A DNA stretch of 64,000 nt, taken from JAEUSE01 sp964648985. Lineage in GTDB: Bacteria; Patescibacteriota; Doudnabacteria; UBA920. The stretch is taken from contig CAZYMS010000004.1 of assembly GCA_964648985.1 (NCBI GenBank), positions 13,246 to 77,245 on the forward strand. The letters run 5' to 3'. A program made the position numbers and the translations under genes. The notes beneath the pieces are model-generated. The model searched no databases and was not told the DNA's origin. It was given only the letters and a program-made list of their open reading frames with translations. This document shows positions 40,516-47,640 of the stretch, in pieces; the stretch's first letter is position 1; each line of letters opens with the position of its first letter.

Positions 40516-40722
40516 TTATATTGGCTTCCTTTGCCACTTCAAGAGTAGAGCGAGAAGAGATATTCCAATTTGTATAACCAAGCGGCTCCATACGCTCGAT
40601 TCTATGAGAAAGCTGGCTTGGTATAGCTTTGTCTGAGATCCAAGAGTGTTGAGGTAATAGAATTCCGCTTGCCTCGCATTTTCGGTGATGTGAGGCTGTT
40701 CTATACCTTCTGTACTGTGCAT
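40516..40722 (-). CDS. Possible small protein with C-terminal TM
   Basis: 68 codons, ending in a hydrophobic segment (LVIQIGISLLALLLKW). No family recognised, no SD, and no promoter of the type seen elsewhere in the window. It may be a chance frame in a 670-bp intergenic region. Confidence 0.25.
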   Translation of the reverse strand: MHSTEGIEQPHITENARQAEFYYLNTLGSQTKLYQASFLIESSVWSRLVIQIGISLLALLLKWQRKPI

Positions 40723-40840
40723 ATCTTGCCCGATAGATTTTACGAATTTGCTAATAAAGGTTTTTTGGGTTGATATAGTTGCAATTATTTATTAGATAAT
40801 CAGTTTTTGTTCTATGGTGCTATAGGCGACAGGCTGTCAT

Positions 40841-40870
40841 TGTTACAACCATCTGATGGTCTGATATAAT
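40841..40870 (+). promoter_or_regulatory. Promoter of the response regulator with 13-bp palindrome
   Basis: Extended -10 TGATATAAT (TATAAT 40865-40870) with a TGTTAC -35-like hexamer at 40841. Between them is the perfect palindrome ACCATC-T-GATGGT (40848-40860). A regulator bound there would sit in the -35/-10 spacer and repress or modulate transcription. Confidence 0.55.
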
Positions 40871-40891
40871 ACTAAGAAATATAAATATACT

Positions 40892-41554
40892 ATGCGCATA
40901 CTTATTGTCGAAGATACAAGCGAACTTGCACATGCGTTACAGCACCATTTAAAGGAAGTTGGTTTTACAGTCGATGTCGCTCTTGATGGAGCCAGTGGCA
41001 TTGCGTGCGCCCGAAGAATAGAGTATGATCTTCTTATTTTGGATTATACCCTTCCGGGTAAGAGTGGCCGCGATATCTGTCTGGAACTAAGAGCGGATGG
41101 AAGTAGTGTGCCTATTCTTATGCTGTCTGTTATTTCAGATAGTACTAGTAAAGCCGATTTGCTTTCCGTGGGGGCGGATGATTATATGAGTAAGCCTTTT
41201 TCCGTGAACGAACTCATTGCTCGGGTCCGGGCCTTGCTTCGCAGACCTGCCCGTATTGCCCCAGAAGAATATCGGGTGGGAGATATAATTATTGATTTGT
41301 CCAAACAGATTGTCCACAAGGATAATATGTTGATTGATACTACGGCGAAAGAGTTTAGATTATTGGAATATCTGGTTCGTAACCGTGGGAGTGTGCTTAC
41401 GAGAGCAAAGATAATGGAGCATGCTTGGGACATGAACGGTGATGCGTTCTCGAATTCAATAGAAACCCATATATTAAACATTCGAAAGAAAATAGGAGAT
41501 AGTAATCATTCGCTTATCGTAACTGTGCCTGGAAGAGGGTATATGATCCGCTAA
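40892..41554 (+). CDS. OmpR/PhoB-type response regulator
   Basis: 220 aa. Receiver domain 1-115: acidic E7-D8, phospho-acceptor D51 in LLILDYTLPGKSG, K101 in MSKPF. DNA-binding winged helix ~125-220: FRLLEYLVRNRGSVLTRAKIMEHAWD, SIETHILNIRKKIG, ITVPGRGYMIR-type ending. All residues needed for phosphotransfer are present. The gene leads a locus encoding a short peptide, a histidine kinase and an isoprenoid-type enzyme on the same strand. In the proposed pheromone circuit it plays the ComA part, although ComA is a NarL-type regulator, so this is an analogous rather than orthologous component. Confidence 0.95.
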   Translation: MRILIVEDTSELAHALQHHLKEVGFTVDVALDGASGIACARRIEYDLLILDYTLPGKSGRDICLELRADGSSVPILMLSVISDSTSKADLLSVGADDYMSKPFSVNELIARVRALLRRPARIAPEEYRVGDIIIDLSKQIVHKDNMLIDTTAKEFRLLEYLVRNRGSVLTRAKIMEHAWDMNGDAFSNSIETHILNIRKKIGDSNHSLIVTVPGRGYMIR

Positions 41555-41578
41555 TTTTTATAAAAATTTTATTATTTC

Positions 41579-41680
41579 TTGAGCTGCGCGAGTTTATACT
41601 TACTATGAAGTCACAGGTCGAAGGCTTCGGAGTTAAAGATTTTATATAAGGCTTACCTTGGAGACGAAAGCTCAGAAACA
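41579..41680 (+). promoter_or_regulatory. Leader of the peptide gene
   Basis: The 126-bp gap between the regulator and the peptide gene holds a TATACT at about 41593 that could start a second transcript. It also contains a possible 14-codon frame (MKSQVEGFGVKDFI, 41605-41649). No strong SD precedes the peptide start; GGAG lies 20 nt upstream. Confidence 0.3.
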
Positions 41681-41788
41681 ATGAAACAAATAATAGAGTC
41701 CATTTTAACTAATCCACAAGCTCGCACAGCTGAGAATGTGGAGGCCGCGTTCCTTTCTTCCATTGAGTTCGCACCGTGGCGTGAGTAG
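41681..41788 (+). CDS. ComX-like pheromone precursor candidate (35 aa)
   Basis: The frame starts MKQIIESILTNPQA and ends LSSIEFAPWRE. The C-terminal Trp is third from the end, as in Bacillus ComX pheromones (for example ...ITRQWGD and ...FWEQ), where that Trp is prenylated and the C-terminal part is released. The N-terminal helix with an L-x-N-P-x-A segment also resembles the ComX leader (FLNYPEA). It is encoded 23 nt upstream of a six-TM histidine kinase and in the same unit as an isoprenoid-type enzyme. No signal peptide, also as in ComX. The role is inferred from these coincidences; a chance short ORF is the alternative. Confidence 0.65.
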   Translation: MKQIIESILTNPQARTAENVEAAFLSSIEFAPWRE

Positions 41789-41811
41789 AGGCGCTGAATT
41801 ATTTTAATATT

Positions 41812-43257
41812 ATGAAAACGCTGACTTTCCGAAAGCGTCTGGAAATTATACGTAGATTCTTTCATGAAAGTGGCGTTTTTCTTTACTCTCGTTTTATTGC
41901 CCCTCGCGCAGAGGACGACGACGACCGCCGGAGGGAATTCATTCTTACCGTTGTTTTGCTCGCGACTCTTTTTTTGCTCTTTTGTGCGGAACTTAGTGTA
42001 TTTTGTGATAGTGTCCGCTTTGGAAGTGGCTACCATGGTGTGAAACCTGGTCCGTTCTTTGTGCTTATTGCGTTCATTTTTTGTCTGTATGTTTCGTCTC
42101 GCAAAGGGTACTTTACCTTTGCGTCCTATGCACTGTTATTTCTGTACTTTATAGGGACTGCTTATAGTATGTTCAAATGGGGTGCTGCACTTCCTGTAGT
42201 GCTTGTGTCATGTGCGGCTATTATTGTTATGGCTAGTATACTTATTGGCACTCGGTTCGGCTTTATAGCTACGGGCGTTGTTATTGGTACCTTATTTATT
42301 ATTGGATATTTGCAGATATATGGCTCCGTGCATCCTGAATTGTATTGGCAGTCTCGGGAATTCAGGCTGTTCGGCGATGGCATTGTGTATGCAATACTCC
42401 TTTTGTTCATTGGAGTTGTCTCCTGGCTTTCAAACCGCGAAAAAGAAAATTCCTTACGCCGTGCCCGCTCATCTGAGGCGGCTTTGCTCGCAGAGCGTGA
42501 TTTGCTCGAAATAAAAGTTGAAGAGAGAACTGAGGAGCTTAAAAGAATGCAGCTCGATGAAATGTCACGTATGTACAGGTTTGTTGAATTTGGGAGGCTT
42601 GCGTCCGGTATAGTGCACGATCTTATGAGTCCCCTTACTGCCATTTCACTCAATATCCCCAAGCTTGATGTAAACGATGCGAATACTATTGAAGCAGCAA
42701 AAATCTCGCTTGAGCGCGCAGTGAGCGCAAGTCAGCGCATGGGTAGTTTTATGCAGGCTGTACGAAATCAGATGGGCGAGCAAGAGTTGCAGGCACCTTT
42801 TTCGGTCAATGAACAAATTGCTTCTGTGGTAGAGCTGTTCCATTATAAAGCTCAAGTAGGTGGTATTTTGCTTAAATATAAACCTCCAGAAAGAGACGTT
42901 ACTCTTTTTGGCAATGCGCTCAAGTTCCATCAGGTTGTAGCCAATTTAGTCTCAAATGCTCTTGATGCGTGCGTGCGAGCTTCGAATGCAGAGCCCCAGA
43001 ATGTAAGTTTGTTTCTGTGTCTCCGTCCCGATACTATGGCTTTACATGTCCAGGATACAGGTCCAGGAATTTTACCAGAACATATGGACAAAATGTTTGA
43101 ACCATTTTTTACTACAAAATCAATTCAAGAGGGTACTGGTATTGGTCTTTCAACTGCCAAGTATATAGTGGAGAATAGCTTTAAAGGAAATATTACCCCA
43201 GTCAACATTCCTGGTGGGGGAGCACTCTTTGTGGTTAGTATTCCTTTGTCGAGCTGA
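41812..43257 (+). CDS. Six-TM sensor histidine kinase
   Basis: 481 aa. Residues ~40-220 contain six TM helices (FILTVVLLATLFLLFCAEL to IVYAILLLFIGVVSWLS) with short loops and no large extracellular domain. A coiled coil follows (~225-260, LLAERDLLEIKVEERTEEL). The dimerisation/phosphotransfer segment is GRLASGIVHDLMSPLTAI with H269. The ATPase domain has N-box NLVSNALDA, G1 DTGPGI, F-box MFEPFFTTK and G2 GTGIGLSTAKYIVE. All catalytic motifs are intact. A sensor built only of TM helices suits a lipophilic or membrane-partitioning ligand, such as a prenylated peptide. Followed after 8 nt by the enzyme gene. Confidence 0.92.
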   Translation: MKTLTFRKRLEIIRRFFHESGVFLYSRFIAPRAEDDDDRRREFILTVVLLATLFLLFCAELSVFCDSVRFGSGYHGVKPGPFFVLIAFIFCLYVSSRKGYFTFASYALLFLYFIGTAYSMFKWGAALPVVLVSCAAIIVMASILIGTRFGFIATGVVIGTLFIIGYLQIYGSVHPELYWQSREFRLFGDGIVYAILLLFIGVVSWLSNREKENSLRRARSSEAALLAERDLLEIKVEERTEELKRMQLDEMSRMYRFVEFGRLASGIVHDLMSPLTAISLNIPKLDVNDANTIEAAKISLERAVSASQRMGSFMQAVRNQMGEQELQAPFSVNEQIASVVELFHYKAQVGGILLKYKPPERDVTLFGNALKFHQVVANLVSNALDACVRASNAEPQNVSLFLCLRPDTMALHVQDTGPGILPEHMDKMFEPFFTTKSIQEGTGIGLSTAKYIVENSFKGNITPVNIPGGGALFVVSIPLSS

Positions 43258-43265
43258 AGAGGAGT

Positions 43266-45218
43266 ATGGATACTAAGATTTTGAACACTCTAACGTTGGA
43301 GTGCCTTGGCTTTATTGCACAAGCGCAGGAGTTAAGTGGCGCATTTCTAAGTGCATCTCGTTCGCTTTCTGCAGATATGTCGGAGAGAGTGTATGCGAGT
43401 CCGTTTTTTACAGGCTTAATTGTCCATGCGCTCAGCGCGGTGTCAGCAGACTATAGGGCGGTATCTTCCATTCAAAAACGAGCGTGCGCATATTTGCTCA
43501 GCCAGCAGAGCGAGCTGTGTTCTTTTAACTACTGGCAAAGGGGATCGGATATGGCCCGAGAATTCCCATACCCCGATGACCTTGATGATACGTTTTCCAT
43601 ACTGTCTGCGCTTGTTCGCGTTAGGCCTGAACTGTGTAATGGTGGAACTCTTGCACACATTGCTCGTTTGCTTATTGCTACTGAAACCAATGCCGGTGGG
43701 CCCTATAGAACGTGGCTTAGTACAAAGCTATCTACCCCTTCCGAAGAATTACTTCCCGACATTGCCGTTAATGCCAATGTTGCGTACTTCTTAAAACTCC
43801 AGGGCCTGCATGTAGAGCCGTTACTAAATTATTTACATAGCCAGATACAGTCTGGTGCTCTTGTATCCCGGTACTACCCATCCATATGGCCCGTACTCTA
43901 TTTTCTTGCACGGAGTATGCCGCGTACTTCATACGGTGTGCTCATAAGTTATATAAGAAAAGAATCGCCGGCCTTAGATGCAGCGCCAGACTTGCTGTTG
44001 TATGCGCTTCGCTTGCTGGCGCTTGTTTATGTAGATGCATCGTCCGATCTTGTCGTCTCCGCACAGAATTCCTTAGTCACACTCATGCGGTATGGAAGGA
44101 AGGTATCGCCATTTTGTTTTGATCCTGTTATAATCGGCTCCCAGTATGCTGCGCATTCAGAGGCCCTTACAAGGGCTTTGGCCCTAGAATCCCTTTGGCT
44201 TTCGAACGCAACCTACAAACCGTTTAGTTCGGTCCACAAGCTTAGTAAACAGGTGGGAGTGGTAGCTCCAGATTTTCACACGACCGTGCATGCGGCTGTA
44301 TCAAAGTGCATACAAAGTTTGCCGGGACAAATTGCTGAAAGTGCGCAGGAGATTCACGCGGCTCTTATACGCAAAGATATTCACCATGAAATAGCGCTAT
44401 TGCCAAGTTGGTTTGCTAAGAAAAAAATCGAACTGCACACTCCTTTGGGCGAGGTGGCGGTACGTTTGGGCGCGGCCTCTGTATTTGGCTGGATGGCTTA
44501 CACTATATACGACACTATTATGGATACGGCACATGGTACGAAGTTATTGCCTGTAGCCAATACTTTTTTGCTTGAGCTCTCATGTATATATGGCGATTTG
44601 CTGAAATCCGCCCCGAAAGGTCTAGACTTATTTAAAACCTTAATTGCACGCATGGAGGCTGGTAATTTGTGGGAGCTTTCGTATGCTCGTATGCAGGTTC
44701 TAAATGGGGTTTTCGTGTTGCCAGAACAGGATATACCTTTTTTGCCTATGCAACCCGCAGAAAAGTCGATTGGTCACTCATTGGCCCCGCTCATTTTTTC
44801 TTTTATTCAGAGCGATAGGCCAGAGGTTTTTGATGGGGCTGCTATACTTCGTTTTTTTGAACACTACTTAACAGCCAGACAACTCAATGATGATGCTCAC
44901 GACTGGTTCGAAGACATATGCGTTGGACAGCTTACTATGGTCAATACCATGGTTCTTCGAGGTTGTGGCGGAAAAGTGCCAGTGGATGTTATTGGCCAAA
45001 AACTGACCATGCAGCGATATTTTTGGAATACTGTATTGCCGCACATTGCACAAACTATTACCTATCACGTAACTGAAGCACGTGCAGCTCTGCACGTTTT
45101 GCACTTACCAGAGTCGTTTCGTATAGAGAAGAGCCTGCTTAATCCTTTGGAAAAGTCTGCGCGTACTGCCCTTGCAGACAGTATAAATGCAGCGCGTTTT
45201 TTAAAAGAATATGCGTAA
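43266..45218 (+). CDS. Terpene cyclase/prenyltransferase-like bifunctional enzyme candidate
   Basis: 650 aa with good SD (GAGGAG). The N-terminal ~340 residues are alpha-helical repeats like the squalene-cyclase/prenyltransferase barrel and carry D105-L-D-D-T109 (PYPDDLDDTF), the DxDDT general-acid motif of class II terpene cyclases. The C-terminal ~300 residues look like a class I isoprenoid fold: YDTIMD at ~413-418 as first Asp motif and LNDDAHDWFED at ~538-548 as second Asp-rich motif. Two catalytic types in one chain recall bifunctional diterpene synthases. Context with a kinase, regulator and Trp-ending peptide suggests it prenylates the peptide, taking the ComQ part, perhaps with a cyclised isoprenoid. 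Substrate is not proven. Confidence 0.7.
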   Translation: MDTKILNTLTLECLGFIAQAQELSGAFLSASRSLSADMSERVYASPFFTGLIVHALSAVSADYRAVSSIQKRACAYLLSQQSELCSFNYWQRGSDMAREFPYPDDLDDTFSILSALVRVRPELCNGGTLAHIARLLIATETNAGGPYRTWLSTKLSTPSEELLPDIAVNANVAYFLKLQGLHVEPLLNYLHSQIQSGALVSRYYPSIWPVLYFLARSMPRTSYGVLISYIRKESPALDAAPDLLLYALRLLALVYVDASSDLVVSAQNSLVTLMRYGRKVSPFCFDPVIIGSQYAAHSEALTRALALESLWLSNATYKPFSSVHKLSKQVGVVAPDFHTTVHAAVSKCIQSLPGQIAESAQEIHAALIRKDIHHEIALLPSWFAKKKIELHTPLGEVAVRLGAASVFGWMAYTIYDTIMDTAHGTKLLPVANTFLLELSCIYGDLLKSAPKGLDLFKTLIARMEAGNLWELSYARMQVLNGVFVLPEQDIPFLPMQPAEKSIGHSLAPLIFSFIQSDRPEVFDGAAILRFFEHYLTARQLNDDAHDWFEDICVGQLTMVNTMVLRGCGGKVPVDVIGQKLTMQRYFWNTVLPHIAQTITYHVTEARAALHVLHLPESFRIEKSLLNPLEKSARTALADSINAARFLKEYA

Positions 45219-45220
45219 CA

Positions 45221-45254
45221 AAAAATTCCCGAGCGGCTCCCCTCGGAAATTTTG
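45221..45254. terminator. Bidirectional terminator
   Basis: AAAATT-CCCGAG pairs with CTCGG-AAATTTT around a GC-rich loop, between convergent genes. Confidence 0.75.
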
Positions 45255-46073
45255 TTATTTTATTAGATCTACCACGCGCCCTGTTTTTGTTTCCCAGAAA
45301 ACCATTTTGCTGACTGCGCCTTTATCGGACTCTTCTTCATAGAAGCTCAGTATATAGCCAAATGGTACATTGGTTACGCCCACTAATGTGTATTTCTCAG
45401 GACTCTTTTTATACCACGGCATATTGGTTTTAAGGAGTGTATTGATGGTGCTGCCCTTTGCTTCTATTGCGTGTTCGTTTAAGTTGTATGTGACGAACTG
45501 AATGTCGTTATGTTCGGGTGCGCCAGTAAAGTAGGTGATTTGATCCCCATTCTGCAAGAAGTCACTCCCAGCTAGGCCAATCTCGCTAATAATATTTTTC
45601 ACTTCCAGCGTATCTCCAAGCCATACTTCATATATTTTATCGAATGTATATATACCGTCTTTCCCTCTGTTCGCTGCAGAAACTAAATAGTACCCTGCAC
45701 GTATATTTTCTATACTGTAAGTGCCATTAAAAACCGCGTGCTCATACGTAATAAAAGGACTATCAGTGTCGGTAAACATGTATTCCTTTCCACTGCTGCT
45801 TGTGAGTTTAAGGCTGGTGCGTCCGTCTTCTTTTGATGAAAGTGTCTCAATTTTCCCATACTCGCTGACGAGTAAGGTTTGCATGCAGCCGTATGTGGAC
45901 CCTTCGGCGCACCTCTCTAATTCCTGAGGAGATGGGTTAGTGGTTTGGGTAGAGATTGCGGCTAATTGTTCTGCTCGCAAGTTTCCTAGTTCGCGTTTGC
46001 TCACTAAAATAACAAGGAGTATGCATGCAAGCGATAATGCTGCAATCATACCAACTTTTATTCTTACATTCAT
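45255..46073 (-). CDS. Membrane-anchored exported protein of unknown function
   Basis: 272 aa. An uncleaved-looking N-terminal TM anchor (VGMIAALSLACILLVILVSK) is followed by an extracytoplasmic beta-rich domain with repeated short strands (KIYEVWLGDTLEVKNIISEIG, YTLVGVTNVPFGYILSFYEEE). Two Cys residues (ERCAEGSTYGCMQ) near residue 55-63 may form a disulfide. I do not recognise a family. It is convergent with the isoprenoid-enzyme gene and shares its terminator, so no functional link is implied. Confidence 0.7.
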   Translation of the reverse strand: MNVRIKVGMIAALSLACILLVILVSKRELGNLRAEQLAAISTQTTNPSPQELERCAEGSTYGCMQTLLVSEYGKIETLSSKEDGRTSLKLTSSSGKEYMFTDTDSPFITYEHAVFNGTYSIENIRAGYYLVSAANRGKDGIYTFDKIYEVWLGDTLEVKNIISEIGLAGSDFLQNGDQITYFTGAPEHNDIQFVTYNLNEHAIEAKGSTINTLLKTNMPWYKKSPEKYTLVGVTNVPFGYILSFYEEESDKGAVSKMVFWETKTGRVVDLIK

Positions 46074-46205
46074 ACTATGTATTGGCTAATCCGAAAATTT
46101 ATATATTTATAGTATATCAAAATTCGCTAATGCTCTCATCTCTGTACAGGCTTACCTTTGCATTGTATGATGATGAGGCAAAGATATTAACTTTATCCAC
46201 TAATT

Positions 46206-46547
46206 ATGAGCGATTTAGCAGTTACAGAACTTAAAAAAGAAATTATTACTGAGGGTGCTGGCCAGGAGGCAAAAGCAGGGGACACGGTAGAAGTCCACTA
46301 TACTGGTACACTTCTCGATGGTAGCAAGTTCGATTCAAGTCTTGACCGCGGACAACCATTCTCATTTCCACTTGGCGCAGGTATGGTCATAAAAGGCTGG
46401 GACCAAGGTGTTGCTGGTATGAAAGTAGGTGAAAAAGTAAAACTAACCATTCCAGCAGAGCTTGGCTATGGCGCCATGGGCTACCCACCCGTTATTCCTG
46501 CAAACGCCACTTTGATATTCGAAGTAGAATTATTGGGAATTAGCTAA
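46206..46547 (+). CDS. FKBP-type peptidyl-prolyl isomerase
   Basis: 113 aa, a single FKBP domain of standard size: GDTVEVHYTGTLLDGSKFDSS, FPLGAGMVIKGWDQGVAGMKVGEKVKLTIPAELGYG, IPANATLIFEVELL. Active-site aromatic and Asp residues (Y, F, D, W, Y in these motifs) are conserved, so cis-trans prolyl isomerase activity is expected. Cytosolic, no signal peptide. Monocistronic or co-transcribed with the GyrI-like gene 38 nt downstream. Confidence 0.95.
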   Translation: MSDLAVTELKKEIITEGAGQEAKAGDTVEVHYTGTLLDGSKFDSSLDRGQPFSFPLGAGMVIKGWDQGVAGMKVGEKVKLTIPAELGYGAMGYPPVIPANATLIFEVELLGIS

Positions 46548-46585
46548 GCCTGTTTCCCAAATCATTAAAGTGCTATTAATGCGAT

Positions 46586-47065
46586 ATGGCAATTATAGAA
46601 ACAACATTCGGACCTAAAAAGTATTTAACGCTTAAGAAGTCTATTGCAATAAGGCAGGTGAGCGATAAAGATATGTATGACCAGGCTGGTAAGAAGCTTG
46701 GTGGGTATATGCAGGAGCATGGTCTTGTCCCCAGTGGTCCATGGTCCGTTATATATTTTACGTGGGACCAGGTAGCAGGAACGACGGATTTGGGTATCGC
46801 CTTTCCGGTGAGTAGTCTTGAAAGCGTAGAAGATGCAGATTTGAGTTTGGTAGAAATTCCAGAGTGTAAAGCTGCTGTGGATGTACTGCATGGCTCGTAT
46901 GAAGGCCTGGCAACTATCCATCAAGGGCTAATGCAATATGTCCAAGAAAAGGGATATGCTGGGCAAGGTCTCCCAGCCATGGCGGTAGAGGAGTATGTTG
47001 TAGATCCTATGCAGGAGTCTAATCCAGACAATTTAGTCACAAACATTTACTACTTGCATAACTAG
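46586..47065 (+). CDS. GyrI-like small-molecule-binding protein
   Basis: 159 aa of the GyrI-like/AraC effector-binding (SHS2-type) family. Features: KYLTLKKSIAIRQVSDKDMYDQAGKKLGGYMQEHGLVPSGPWSVIYFTW, then DLGIAFPV, CKAAVDVLHGSYEGLATIHQGLMQYVQEKG and VEEYVVDP. Family members bind diverse organic molecules (some are cyclopropanoid hydrolases, others gyrase inhibitors). No DNA-binding domain is fused. Lies upstream of a MarR/ABC exporter operon, compatible with a xenobiotic-response role, but it is separated by a terminator. Confidence 0.8.
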   Translation: MAIIETTFGPKKYLTLKKSIAIRQVSDKDMYDQAGKKLGGYMQEHGLVPSGPWSVIYFTWDQVAGTTDLGIAFPVSSLESVEDADLSLVEIPECKAAVDVLHGSYEGLATIHQGLMQYVQEKGYAGQGLPAMAVEEYVVDPMQESNPDNLVTNIYYLHN

Positions 47066-47082
47066 TACTTTCCTCTATATAT

Positions 47083-47111
47083 AAAAGGCCCAGATATAAG
47101 CTGGGTCTTTT
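47083..47111 (+). terminator. Intrinsic terminator
   Basis: AAAAGGCCCAG pairs with CTGGGTCTTTT around a 7-nt loop. Confidence 0.8.
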
Positions 47112-47122
47112 ATATTGTACTC

Positions 47123-47151
47123 TTGACAATATTAGTTAAGATGCTAAACTA
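47123..47151 (+). promoter_or_regulatory. MarR-ABC operon promoter with operator-like repeat
   Basis: TTGACA (47123-47128) and extended -10 TGCTAAACT with a 16-nt spacer. The imperfect palindrome TAGTTAAGATGCTAAACTA (47133-47151) overlaps the promoter, a usual MarR operator position for autorepression. Confidence 0.55.
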
Positions 47152-47184
47152 TTTAGAGTCTTAATTGATATGTAGTACCTATAT

Positions 47185-47640
47185 ATGGATAAGAACGAGT
47201 TAGTCCGTAAATTATTTACAAATATAGATGCTTTGGGTAGGGCGGCAAGTGCGCAGAAATTTGCGCCTACGGCAAAGGGTATGCCCACGCATGCTCAGGT
47301 TGGGGTGCTCTTTGTCATATTCCATTCAGGCCCCCAGAGTATAAAAGATATGGCTGCAAAGTTCGGCATGACACCGAGCGGCATTACTCAGCTGGTAAAT
47401 GGGTTGGTCAAAGACGGTTTACTCAAACGTACTGAGGATGCTGAAGACCGCAGGAAGATTTGTGTCACACTGACTGAGAAGGGGAGAGCGCGTATGGCTG
47501 CTATTAAGAAACAGCGATACGAAACCCTTTCAAAGGTCTTTGAGCCGCTTTCCAGTAATGAACTTATTCAATTAGATACTATATTACAGAAGATAGTTAA
47601 ACAGGTACAAACCATATGGACAAAAAACCAGAACAAGTAG
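47185..47640 (+). CDS. MarR family transcriptional regulator
   Basis: 151 aa. Winged helix: QVGVLFVIFHSGPQSIKDMAAKFGMTPSGITQLVNGLVKDGLLKR, then the wing TEDAEDRRKICVTLTEKG, flanked by dimerisation helices. It is the first gene of an operon with two ABC half-transporters and overlaps the first by 25 nt. By analogy it represses the exporter and releases DNA when a drug or metabolite binds. The promoter carries an overlapping palindrome-like site. Confidence 0.9.
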   Translation: MDKNELVRKLFTNIDALGRAASAQKFAPTAKGMPTHAQVGVLFVIFHSGPQSIKDMAAKFGMTPSGITQLVNGLVKDGLLKRTEDAEDRRKICVTLTEKGRARMAAIKKQRYETLSKVFEPLSSNELIQLDTILQKIVKQVQTIWTKNQNK

